Shown piece by piece: positions 1 to 6,314 of a stretch of 7,801 bases of DNA. The stretch lies in assembly GCA_943326825.2 (NCBI GenBank), contig CALPUT020000105.1:1-7801 (forward strand), given 5' to 3'. Positions within the stretch are counted from its first letter, which is position 1. The number at the start of each line of letters is the position of its first letter. A model generated the notes under the pieces. That model saw only the letters and a list, made by a program, of their open reading frames with translations. It did no database searches and was not told the DNA's origin. Source of the stretch: Chryseobacterium gleum (GTDB lineage: Bacteria > Bacteroidota > Bacteroidia > Flavobacteriales_D > Crocinitomicaceae). The translations under genes and the position numbers were made by a program.

Positions 1-3000
1 TATTATACGTAACAACCGTTTGAAACGATTAATTGAAATTAAAGCTCCTGAAGTAATTTTACGTAATGAAAAACGTATGCTTCAAGAATCTGTAGATTCA
101 CTATTTGATAACTCTAGAAAATCTAGTGCTGTTAAAACTGAATCTAATAGACCTTTAAAATCTTTATCTGATTCATTAAAAGGTAAACAAGGACGTTTCC
201 GTCAAAACTTATTGGGTAAACGTGTCGATTATTCTGCACGTTCGGTAATTGTCGTTGGACCATTCTTGAAATTGCATGAGTGTGGTTTACCTAAAGATAT
301 GGCTGCAGAGCTTTACAAACCGTTTATCATTCGTAAAATGATTGAGCGTGGTATTGTGAAAACAGTTAAATCTGCTAAAAAAATCGTTGATAAAAAAGAA
401 CCAGTTGTTTGGGATATTTTGGAAAGCGTATTGAAAGGACATCCTGTTCTTTTGAACCGTGCCCCAACTCTTCACAGACTTGGTATTCAAGCTTTCCAAC
501 CAAAATTAATTGAAGGAAAAGCGATTCGTTTACACCCTTTGGTAACAACTGCATTTAATGCCGATTTCGATGGGGATCAGATGGCGGTTCACTTACCATT
601 AGGTAACGCTGCAATTTTAGAAGCACAATTATTAATGTTGGCTTCTCACAATATCTTAAATCCTGCGAATGGTGCACCTATTGCTGTACCTTCACAAGAT
701 ATGGTCTTGGGTCTATATTACATTACAAAAGGTAAAAGAACAAAAGACGATGTTATTGTTAAAGGAGAAGATGGAATTTTCTATTCTCCAGAAGAAGTTA
801 TTATTGCATACAATGAGAGGCAGTTAGACCTTCATGCTCATATCAAAGTGAAAACTTATGATTTAGATGAAAATGGTGTTCCTACATTGCAGATGATTGA
901 TACAACCTGTGGTAGAATTTTATTTAATGAGTTAGTTCCTAGGGAAGTTGGTTATATCAATGATGTATTAACTAAAAAAGCATTAAGAGATATTATTGGT
1001 AACGTATTAAAAGTTTCTGGAACATCTCGAACTGCTCAATTCTTAGATGATATCAAAGAAATTGGATATGATATGGCCTTCAAAGGTGGTTTATCATTCA
1101 ACTTAGATGATATTATAATTCCTAAAGAGAAAGAAGAATTAGTTGCTAAAGCTGAAACAGAAGTTGTTGAAGTTATGGGTAATTATAACATGGGTTTAAT
1201 TACAAATAACGAACGTTACAACCAAATTATTGATATCTGGACGCATACAAATTCAAGATTGACTAACATTTTGATGGATCAATTGAAGAATGATATGCAA
1301 GGTTTCAATTCAATCTACATGATGTACGATTCCGGCGCAAGGGGTTCTAAAGAACAAATTCGTCAGTTATCAGGTATGAGGGGATTGATGGCGAAACCAC
1401 AAAAATCTGGTGCTTCAAGTCAAGATATTATTGAAAATCCAATTCTTTCTAACTTTAAAGAAGGATTATCGATCTTAGAATACTTTATCTCTACTCACGG
1501 TGCTCGTAAAGGTTTAGCGGATACAGCCTTGAAAACGGCTGATGCTGGTTACTTAACAAGACGTTTAGTAGATGTTGCTCAAGATGTTGTTATTAACAGT
1601 AATGACTGTGGTACGTTAAGAGGATTAACAGCTACAGCATTAATGAAAAATGATGAAATTGTTGAGCCATTATATGATCGTATTTTAGGAAGAACTTCTG
1701 TTCATGATATTTTCAATCCAGAAACTGAAGAATTAATTGTTGCTGCTGGAGAGTTAATTTTAGAATCTACTGCAACTGCAATTGAGAAAGCAGGAATTGA
1801 TGAAGTTGAAATTCGTTCAGTTCTTACTTGTGAAATGAGAAGAGGAGTTTGTTCTAAATGTTACGGAAGAAACTTATCAAATCATAGACTTGCTCAAATA
1901 GGAGATTCTGTTGGTGTAATTGCTGCACAATCAATTGGAGAGCCAGGAACACAGTTAACATTACGTACATTCCACGTTGGTGGTACAGCTTCGAATACAG
2001 GTAGTGAATCTGATTTGAAAGCAAAAGCTACAGGGGTTTTAGAAATCGAAGAGTTAAGAACTATCGAGAAGAAAAATGCTGATGGAACTGTTAAAAATGT
2101 TGTGATTGGACGTTCTGCTGAATTAAAAATTGTTGATGAGAAAACAGGGATTGTATTAATGAATACAAATATTCCTTATGGATCTGAAATGGTATTTAAC
2201 CAAGCTGGTGGAAAAATCAAAAAAGGTGATGTTATTTGTAAATGGGATCAGTACAATGCTGTAATCGTTTCAGAAGTAAACGGTAAGGTAGTATTCGATA
2301 GTATTTTAGAAGGTGTAACTTGTAGAGAAGAAGTGGATGAGCAAACAGGATTTGCTGAGAAAGTAATTATCGAATCAAGAGACAAAAAGAAAAACCCTTC
2401 TATTCATATTATCGATCCTAAAACAAAAGAAATATTAAGAGAATACAGTTTACCAGTTAGTGCTCACATTTCTGTTAAAGAAGGTGATGTGTTAGAAGCA
2501 GGTGAAATCTTGGTGAAAATCCCAAGATCATCAGGTAAAACTGGGGATATTACAGGAGGTTTACCACGTGTAACTGAGTTATTCGAGGCAAGAAATCCTT
2601 CAAACCCAGCTATAGTGTCTGAAATTGATGGTATTGCTGAATATGGTAAAATCAAAAGAGGAAATAGAGAAATTCAAATTACATCTAAAACAGGTGAAGT
2701 TCGTAAATATTTAGTTCCACTTTCAAAACACATTTTAGTTCAAGAAAACGATTTCATTCGTGCAGGTCAACCTTTATCTGATGGGGCAATTACTCCAAAT
2801 GATATATTAAACATTGAAGGTCCAACAAAAGTACAAGAGTACATTGTTAACGAAATTCAAGAGGTATACCGTTTACAAGGGGTAAAAATTAATGATAAAC
2901 ATTTTGAGGTAATTGTTCGTCAAATGATGTTAAAATCAGAAATTATTGACTCTGGAGACACTAAATTCTTAGAAGGACAATCTGTTCGTAAAGTAGAGAT

Positions 3001-3421
3001 AATGGAAGAGAATGATGGTATTTACGGTATGAAAGTAGTTGTTGATGCTGGAGATTCTAATGCATTGAAACCAGGTATGATTTTATCTGCTCGTAAATTA
3101 AGAGATGAAAATTCTCAATTGAAACGTGAAGATAAACGTATAGTGGAGGCTAGAGATGCAGTTCCTGCAACTTCAACTCCATTGTTACAAGGTATCACAA
3201 GAGCTTCTCTTCAAACTCAATCATTTATTTCTGCTGCTTCTTTCCAAGAAACAACAAAAGTATTGAACGAGGCTGCATTATCAGGAAAAGAAGATCACTT
3301 ATTAGGATTAAAAGAAAACGTAATCGTTGGACATTTAATTCCTTCAGGAACAGGTGTGAGAAGTTTCCAAAACATGATCGTTGCATCAAAAGAAGATTAC
3401 GAAGCTATGTCTGCAAAGTAA
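1..3421 (+). CDS. rpoC: DNA-directed RNA polymerase subunit beta' (5' end missing)
   Basis: Catalytic beta' subunit of RNA polymerase. The reading frame is open from position 2, and the codons before the TTG at 20 encode IIRNNR, which continues the conserved RpoC block before KRLIEIKAPE. The gene therefore starts upstream of the window and about 290 N-terminal residues (zipper, first zinc-binding site) are missing. Seen in order: the active-site motif NADFDGDQM at 557-583, with its three Mg-binding aspartates; the F-loop region with RQLSGMRGLMAKP, about 1331-1400; the bridge helix with STHGARKGLADTALKTA, about 1478-1575; the four cysteines of the second zinc site (codons at 1607, 1829, 1850 and 1859); the trigger-loop segment AAQSIGEPGTQLTLRTFHVGG ending near 1984; a roughly 185-residue insertion before TGDITGGLPRV (about 2540); and the conserved C-terminal end with TTKVLNEAAL. 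It ends with TAA and is followed by a strong terminator. In Bacteroidota rpoB normally lies just upstream (family knowledge, not visible here). No frameshift or missing catalytic residue is seen. Confidence 0.98.
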   Translation, partial: IIRNNRLKRLIEIKAPEVILRNEKRMLQESVDSLFDNSRKSSAVKTESNRPLKSLSDSLKGKQGRFRQNLLGKRVDYSARSVIVVGPFLKLHECGLPKDMAAELYKPFIIRKMIERGIVKTVKSAKKIVDKKEPVVWDILESVLKGHPVLLNRAPTLHRLGIQAFQPKLIEGKAIRLHPLVTTAFNADFDGDQMAVHLPLGNAAILEAQLLMLASHNILNPANGAPIAVPSQDMVLGLYYITKGKRTKDDVIVKGEDGIFYSPEEVIIAYNERQLDLHAHIKVKTYDLDENGVPTLQMIDTTCGRILFNELVPREVGYINDVLTKKALRDIIGNVLKVSGTSRTAQFLDDIKEIGYDMAFKGGLSFNLDDIIIPKEKEELVAKAETEVVEVMGNYNMGLITNNERYNQIIDIWTHTNSRLTNILMDQLKNDMQGFNSIYMMYDSGARGSKEQIRQLSGMRGLMAKPQKSGASSQDIIENPILSNFKEGLSILEYFISTHGARKGLADTALKTADAGYLTRRLVDVAQDVVINSNDCGTLRGLTATALMKNDEIVEPLYDRILGRTSVHDIFNPETEELIVAAGELILESTATAIEKAGIDEVEIRSVLTCEMRRGVCSKCYGRNLSNHRLAQIGDSVGVIAAQSIGEPGTQLTLRTFHVGGTASNTGSESDLKAKATGVLEIEELRTIEKKNADGTVKNVVIGRSAELKIVDEKTGIVLMNTNIPYGSEMVFNQAGGKIKKGDVICKWDQYNAVIVSEVNGKVVFDSILEGVTCREEVDEQTGFAEKVIIESRDKKKNPSIHIIDPKTKEILREYSLPVSAHISVKEGDVLEAGEILVKIPRSSGKTGDITGGLPRVTELFEARNPSNPAIVSEIDGIAEYGKIKRGNREIQITSKTGEVRKYLVPLSKHILVQENDFIRAGQPLSDGAITPNDILNIEGPTKVQEYIVNEIQEVYRLQGVKINDKHFEVIVRQMMLKSEIIDSGDTKFLEGQSVRKVEIMEENDGIYGMKVVVDAGDSNALKPGMILSARKLRDENSQLKREDKRIVEARDAVPATSTPLLQGITRASLQTQSFISAASFQETTKVLNEAALSGKEDHLLGLKENVIVGHLIPSGTGVRSFQNMIVASKEDYEAMSAK

Positions 3422-3443
3422 TTTAAAATTAAATAATTCAGAA

Positions 3444-3469
3444 GGGGCTACTTAGTAGCCCCTTTTTTT
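3444..3469 (+). terminator. Intrinsic terminator after rpoC
   Basis: A perfect 8-bp GC-rich stem, GGGGCTAC (3444-3451) with GTAGCCCC (3455-3462), has a 3-base TTA loop and is followed directly by seven T (3463-3469). This is a textbook Rho-independent terminator, 22 bases after the rpoC stop. The next gene on the same strand starts only 12 bases beyond the T-tract, so the hairpin may also act as a partial terminator or attenuator for that gene. Confidence 0.92.
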
Positions 3470-3481
3470 AAATCTAATATT

Positions 3482-3790
3482 ATGGAAGAAAACGAAAACC
3501 AAATGAATATTGAATTAACTGAAGATATCGCTTTAGGAGTTTATTCAAATTTAGCAATCATCACTCATTCACCAACGGAGATTGTAAGTGATTTCATTCA
3601 AATAATGCCTGGAATGCCGAAAGGAAAAGTTCGTTCTAGAGTAATAATGACTCCTCAAAATGCGAAACGTTTTATGAAAGCGATGATCGAAAATGTTCAA
3701 AAATATGAGCAAACTTTTGGAGTTATTGAGGACTTCGATAATTCGGGAATTCCTCCAATGAATTTCGGTGCACCAACGACACAAGCTTAA
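3482..3790 (+). CDS. DUF3467 family protein
   Basis: A 102-residue protein of the DUF3467 family, recognised by its N-terminal core (IELTEDIALGVYSNLAIITH), the central SDFIQIMPGMPKGKVRSRVI stretch, and the following TPQNAKRFMKAMIENVQKYE helix. Members are small cytoplasmic proteins of unknown function. In Bacteroidota the gene is commonly found just after rpoC, as here (family knowledge). There is no signal peptide, membrane segment or recognisable catalytic motif. The predicted pattern is a short beta-strand section followed by an amphipathic helix and a proline/glycine-rich tail (SGIPPMNFGAPTTQA). The ATG at 3482 is chosen because it is the first in frame and gives the usual length; no Shine-Dalgarno sequence precedes it, as is normal for this phylum. 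Expression probably depends on read-through of the rpoC terminator or on a promoter upstream of or overlapping it. Confidence 0.88.
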   Translation: MEENENQMNIELTEDIALGVYSNLAIITHSPTEIVSDFIQIMPGMPKGKVRSRVIMTPQNAKRFMKAMIENVQKYEQTFGVIEDFDNSGIPPMNFGAPTTQA

Positions 3791-3797
3791 TAATAAA

Positions 3798-3835
3798 TGT
3801 TTAGTGCTTGATTTTTGTTAATTAAGCACTAAATA
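3798..3835 (+). terminator. Convergent (possibly bidirectional) terminator hairpin
   Basis: Lies in the 48-bp gap between two converging genes. The core is a perfect 10-bp inverted repeat, TTTAGTGCTT (3800-3809) with AAGCACTAAA (3824-3833). In the plus-strand RNA it extends inward through one G-U and three A-U pairs to a 6-base loop, and outward by two more pairs. It is followed by CTTTTATTC, a modest T-rich tract. On the minus strand the stem has mismatches where the G-U pairs were and is followed by CATTTATTATT, so it could also end the peptidase transcript. The low GC content and weak T-tracts make it less certain than the other two terminators. Confidence 0.7.
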
Positions 3836-3838
3836 CTT

Positions 3839-5515
3839 TTATTCAAATGTAATTTCTTTCTCCCAAACTCTGCTATTACCAGAAGAGTCAACTACAATAA
3901 TTTTTAGCCAATGTTTACCAACGAGATCATTTTGTCTTTTATAAAAAAGATAACTTCCTTTTGATTCGTATTCTAATAATTGCCATTGATTATCAATAAA
4001 TAAATCATAATCTTTTAGACTTGTTTTTTCTTCATTTACTTTCCATGTGATCATCAATTTTTTTATCAAAGTATCATTTAATTTGAAATTTAACGGAAAT
4101 AATGAAGGAGCGATTGTATCAATATCAATTGCAAAAGTTCCTAAATTTTTTGATTCAGCTGTTAGCCATCCATCATTGTATTTTGTTTCTAATGCTTTGT
4201 TAAGACTTGTGTTTTTAATAATATATTTTTGAATAGGTAATTCGGCATTTTTCAATCTTAATTTAACTTCAATCGGAGTATGAATTTGATTTGAAGCATT
4301 ACCAATTGAAATTCCATTTTTATTCTGAAAATTAAGAGGAATTGGCTCATAAACACATCCTTCTTTAACTCGAATGAATGAAGATGTATCTTCAAATTTA
4401 TATTCTGAAGCAGGTGAAAGTTGATTTGTTATGTTAAATAGTTTTTGATTGATTTGACCATTTTGTACTTTTAATTTAAAATCAATTTCACTTGTATTAT
4501 TATGTGTATCATAAACTTGATACTTGACAATTAACGAATCGTTAGGCTTTATTTTTACAACACCATTTTTATCTAATGTATAAATCTCAAGCTGATTCTG
4601 TCCTGTTTTAAATGATTTTTGAAATTTTCGTTTACTTTTTTTATTCTCTTCAATATCCTCATGCGTGTTAATTGCTTTTGAAGCATCAAATGTTATTTCG
4701 TCATTTTCTTGAATGAAGACTGTATCATTGTTGACTATTAGTTTAGATCCAAAGTAACTAAATTCATGGGTATAGCCATTTATATGATCATTTGCTTCTA
4801 TAGCAAAACCAATTCCTCCTTCAGAACAATAATCTGATGGGATTGTAATCAATGAATTAGGAATTTGAAATTTATTCTTTGTTCTAGTTACATTTATTAA
4901 TTTCGATTTATTTGGCCATCGATAGCTTTCCTTAGTTAATGCATATATTTTAACTCCTTTAATAGATGGAGGTAATGTGTCAATAACTTCAAATCCATTT
5001 ATCAGAGGATTTAAAGCAATTTCAGTTTTTGTATCACGAAGTTCAAAATGTAAATGCGGACCACTTGAATTTCCAGTATTTCCACTTAAAGCGAAAGATT
5101 CACCTCGCTTAACTGGAATAAGTTTTGAATCTGGTAAAAATTCAATTTCAAAATTTTGTTGTTCGATTTGTTTTTGTTTAACAATTGAGTCAAGTTTTCC
5201 AGTAAAAACACTACAATGTGCATAAACGCTTGTTATGCCATTTGGATGATTTATATAAACAACTTTTCCATAACCAAAAGTAGATACTTTTACGCGAGCA
5301 ATATATCCATCTTCAATTGCAAATATTTTAATTCCCTCAACTCCATTTGTTCTATAATCAATTCCCATGTGAAAATGATTTGGACGTAATTCTCCAAAAT
5401 TCGCACTTAATTTCAGCGGAATATTTAATGGAGAATGATAAAAAGTTTTCGAATCAATTTGAGAAAAAGAAAAGGTTGCAAGAAGAATGAAGTGTAAAAA
5501 CAGAATAATTTTCAT
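3839..5515 (-). CDS. Secreted M23-family metallopeptidase with Ig-like C-terminal region
   Basis: A 558-residue protein whose N-terminus is a clear Sec signal peptide (hydrophobic run ILFLHFILLATFSFS, likely cleaved around residue 18-19; no lipobox cysteine), so it acts in the periplasm or outside the cell. Residues about 28-175 form a lysostaphin/LytM-type M23 domain. All expected residues are visible: H49 and D53 in HMGID, H100 in YAH, and H154 and H156 in GPHLHFEL. This implies an active zinc peptidase, probably a peptidoglycan endopeptidase. A glutamine-rich insertion (about 108-133) sits between the YAH and HLH motifs. Residues about 180-558 are beta-rich without catalytic motifs, and the last 85 or so resemble an Ig/Fn3-like domain (for example DLFIDNQWQLLEY and IIVVDSSGNSRVW). 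The start is set by the signal peptide. It is divergent from the coiled-coil/zapA pair, which fits a role in wall remodelling, though the exact substrate is inferred. No type IX sorting domain is evident at the C-terminus. Confidence 0.9.
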   Translation of the reverse strand: MKIILFLHFILLATFSFSQIDSKTFYHSPLNIPLKLSANFGELRPNHFHMGIDYRTNGVEGIKIFAIEDGYIARVKVSTFGYGKVVYINHPNGITSVYAHCSVFTGKLDSIVKQKQIEQQNFEIEFLPDSKLIPVKRGESFALSGNTGNSSGPHLHFELRDTKTEIALNPLINGFEVIDTLPPSIKGVKIYALTKESYRWPNKSKLINVTRTKNKFQIPNSLITIPSDYCSEGGIGFAIEANDHINGYTHEFSYFGSKLIVNNDTVFIQENDEITFDASKAINTHEDIEENKKSKRKFQKSFKTGQNQLEIYTLDKNGVVKIKPNDSLIVKYQVYDTHNNTSEIDFKLKVQNGQINQKLFNITNQLSPASEYKFEDTSSFIRVKEGCVYEPIPLNFQNKNGISIGNASNQIHTPIEVKLRLKNAELPIQKYIIKNTSLNKALETKYNDGWLTAESKNLGTFAIDIDTIAPSLFPLNFKLNDTLIKKLMITWKVNEEKTSLKDYDLFIDNQWQLLEYESKGSYLFYKRQNDLVGKHWLKIIVVDSSGNSRVWEKEITFE

Positions 5516-5522
5516 AATACCC

Positions 5523-5530
5523 CAAATTTA
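5523..5530 (-). promoter_or_regulatory. Possible -7 element for the M23 peptidase gene
   Basis: On the minus strand this reads TAAATTTG, an exact match to the Bacteroidota -7 consensus TAnnTTTG, only 7 bases before the ATG at 5515. No TTG lies at the usual spacing of about 19 bases upstream; the nearest minus-strand TTG (plus 5562-5564) is 31 bases away. If used, transcription would begin within a few bases of the start codon, giving an almost leaderless mRNA. An AT-only stretch with an A-run at 5540-5547 lies just upstream. Weak call, as short AT-rich matches occur by chance. Confidence 0.3.
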
Positions 5531-5571
5531 CTGCTTTTTAAAAAAAATATGTAAAAGATTTCAATAAAAAT

Positions 5572-5594
5572 GTTGATAATACAGTTGACAATAC
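5572..5594. repeat. 11-bp direct repeat in the divergent promoter region
   Basis: GTTGATAATAC (5572-5582) is followed after one base by GTTGACAATAC (5584-5594), matching at 10 of 11 positions with a 12-bp period. The first copy contains the putative -33 TTG of the coiled-coil/zapA promoter, and the second fills the spacer up to the -7 element. It could be a tandem regulator-binding site or a chance duplication. Confidence 0.6.
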
Positions 5595-5602
5595 TATTTT
5601 TG
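5573..5602 (+). promoter_or_regulatory. Bacteroidota-type promoter for the coiled-coil gene and zapA
   Basis: TTG at 5573-5575 and TATTTTTG at 5595-5602 are separated by 19 bases, matching the primary-sigma promoter pattern of Bacteroidota (TTG, about 19 bases, TAnnTTTG). Transcription would start near 5607-5610, giving a leader of roughly 10-13 bases before the ATG at 5620. A small inverted repeat, TACTA (5592-5596) and TAGTA (5603-5607), brackets the -7 element. The match is by eye and no start site is demonstrated. Confidence 0.6.
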
Positions 5603-5619
5603 TAGTAAAGTCGAATGAA

Positions 5620-5931
5620 ATGACCGAGAAGATTCAGCTTATATTAGAGGGAATTAAATTGAAGTGCAAAGACTTGCATTCACAATTTGAATCTGAGCGT
5701 TCTAAAAATTTAGAATTAAAGGCTGAGTTGGATGCAATTTCAATTCAAAATTCTCATTTAAAAGAAAGAAATGAAGAGTTTTTACAAACAAATTTGAAAT
5801 TTGTAACGGAATTGGAAGCGACAATTAAACAAGGAGTCGAAGTGCACAATGATGCCGATGGTAACAGAAATGCAGAAATTGATGAATTGGTGAGGGAAAT
5901 AGAATACTGTATTACTCAGTTAAAAAAATAA
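5620..5931 (+). CDS. Small coiled-coil protein upstream of ZapA (ZapB-like candidate)
   Basis: A 103-residue, probably cytoplasmic protein with no signal peptide or membrane segment. Residues about 5-70 show a heptad-like pattern rich in Glu, Lys, Leu and Gln (for example LELKAELDAISIQNSHLKER), indicating a long parallel coiled coil. A short polar break (HNDADGNRN, about residues 76-84) leads to a C-terminal helix, EIDELVREIEYCITQLKK, whose IDELVREI pattern I recall from equivalent small proteins next to zapA in Flavobacteriia. The stop is two bases before zapA, so the two are almost certainly co-transcribed and possibly translationally coupled. The size, coiled coil and ZapA linkage suggest a ZapB-like partner that helps organise the FtsZ ring, but this is inference from context: there is no clear sequence match to ZapB. 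The ATG at 5620 is the first in frame after the promoter. Confidence 0.82.
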   Translation: MTEKIQLILEGIKLKCKDLHSQFESERSKNLELKAELDAISIQNSHLKERNEEFLQTNLKFVTELEATIKQGVEVHNDADGNRNAEIDELVREIEYCITQLKK

Positions 5932-5933
5932 CA

Positions 5934-6230
5934 ATGGGAAAATTATCCTTAAAGGTTGTCGTTGCTGGAAGAACATATCCTCTAACCGTAAATGAAGGTG
6001 AAGAGGCTAAAGTTTTGAAATCAGCTGATGATATTAATAAAGCAATAAAAATGCTTCAGGATAATTATGCAGTTAAAGATATGCAAGATTTATTAGCTAT
6101 GACTGCATTGCAGTTAGCATCTAAACAAAGTGTAAATACTCAAGTTGAAAAGGTTGTACAGCCAGCTGATTATTCTTCAATAGAAAATGAACTTGAGAAT
6201 TTAAAAAAAGAGTTAGATAGTTTAAAATAG
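5934..6230 (+). CDS. zapA: Cell division protein ZapA
   Basis: A 98-residue protein of the ZapA family, which binds FtsZ in the cytoplasm and promotes bundling of its filaments at the division site. Seen: the N-terminal strand block LSLKVVVAGRTYPLTVNEGEE, with the family pattern of I/V-rich strand, GR.Y.L and an acidic turn; a helix with ADDINKAIKMLQDNYAVKDMQDLLAMTALQLAS that matches the ZapA dimer and tetramer helix region; and a short C-terminal coiled coil (SIENELENLKKELDSLK). The length is normal for the family. It is the second gene of a two-gene unit, two bases after the coiled-coil gene, and is followed by a terminator-like hairpin before rny. The start at 5934 gives the expected N-terminus, and no alternative ATG lies upstream in frame within the gap. 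Confidence 0.92.
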   Translation: MGKLSLKVVVAGRTYPLTVNEGEEAKVLKSADDINKAIKMLQDNYAVKDMQDLLAMTALQLASKQSVNTQVEKVVQPADYSSIENELENLKKELDSLK

Positions 6231-6236
6231 TTTAAA
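6217..6236 (+). repeat. Tandem 10-bp repeat across the zapA stop codon
   Basis: ATAGTTTAAA occurs twice back to back (6217-6226 and 6227-6236). The TAG in the second copy (6228-6230) is the zapA stop codon, while in the first copy the same bases are read in another frame. Probably a small local duplication in AT-rich sequence; no function is apparent. Confidence 0.7.
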
Positions 6237-6251
6237 TCAAATATATATTCC

Positions 6252-6294
6252 CCCACTTCTTCAAGTCATTTCGATTTGCAGGGTGGGTTTTTTT
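6252..6294 (+). terminator. Terminator-like hairpin between zapA and rny
   Basis: CCCAC (6252-6256) pairs with GTGGG (6283-6287). The stem continues with two G-U pairs and then, past a bulge and a mismatch, with an inner stem CAAGTC (6262-6267) / GATTTG (6273-6278), including one G-U pair, capped by a 5-base ATTTC loop. Seven T follow (6288-6294). This is a convincing intrinsic terminator for the zapA transcript. The rny start codon is only 20 bases past the T-tract, so rny transcription must read through it or begin upstream of or within it. Confidence 0.82.
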
Positions 6295-6314
6295 ATATAA
6301 ATTAATTACTGAAA

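Noticed and set aside
20..22. TTG at 20 as the start codon of rpoC
   Set aside because: The frame stays open to the window edge and the upstream codons (IIRNNR) match the conserved RpoC sequence, so this is an internal leucine codon of a truncated gene.
287..499. Minus-strand open frame inside rpoC
   Set aside because: It lies opposite a highly conserved part of rpoC, and its translation shows no recognisable domain. The same holds for the minus-strand frame at 2464-2655.
3569..3784. Minus-strand open frame opposite DUF3467
   Set aside because: It is almost fully antisense to a recognisable family member, with a Trp/His/Arg-rich composition typical of a shadow frame.
4977..5225. Plus-strand open frames inside the M23 peptidase gene (also 4047-4232)
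   Set aside because: Both are antisense to conserved peptidase coding sequence. The 4977-5225 frame covers the complement of the HLH motif region, which explains why it is open.
5585..5590. TTGACA as a classical sigma-70 -35 box
   Set aside because: No TATAAT-like box lies about 17 bases downstream. The TTG at 5573 with TATTTTTG at 5595 fits the Bacteroidota promoter pattern better.
5615..5623. Minimal ORF ATG AAA TGA overlapping the coiled-coil gene start
   Set aside because: A two-codon frame overlapping the real start is easily produced by chance in such sequence, and nothing suggests it is translated.
6231..6314. 6S RNA gene between zapA and rny
   Set aside because: A 6S RNA next to zapA is familiar from some bacteria, but this gap is only 84 bases and is fully explained by one terminator-like hairpin. 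There is no long bulged rod structure.
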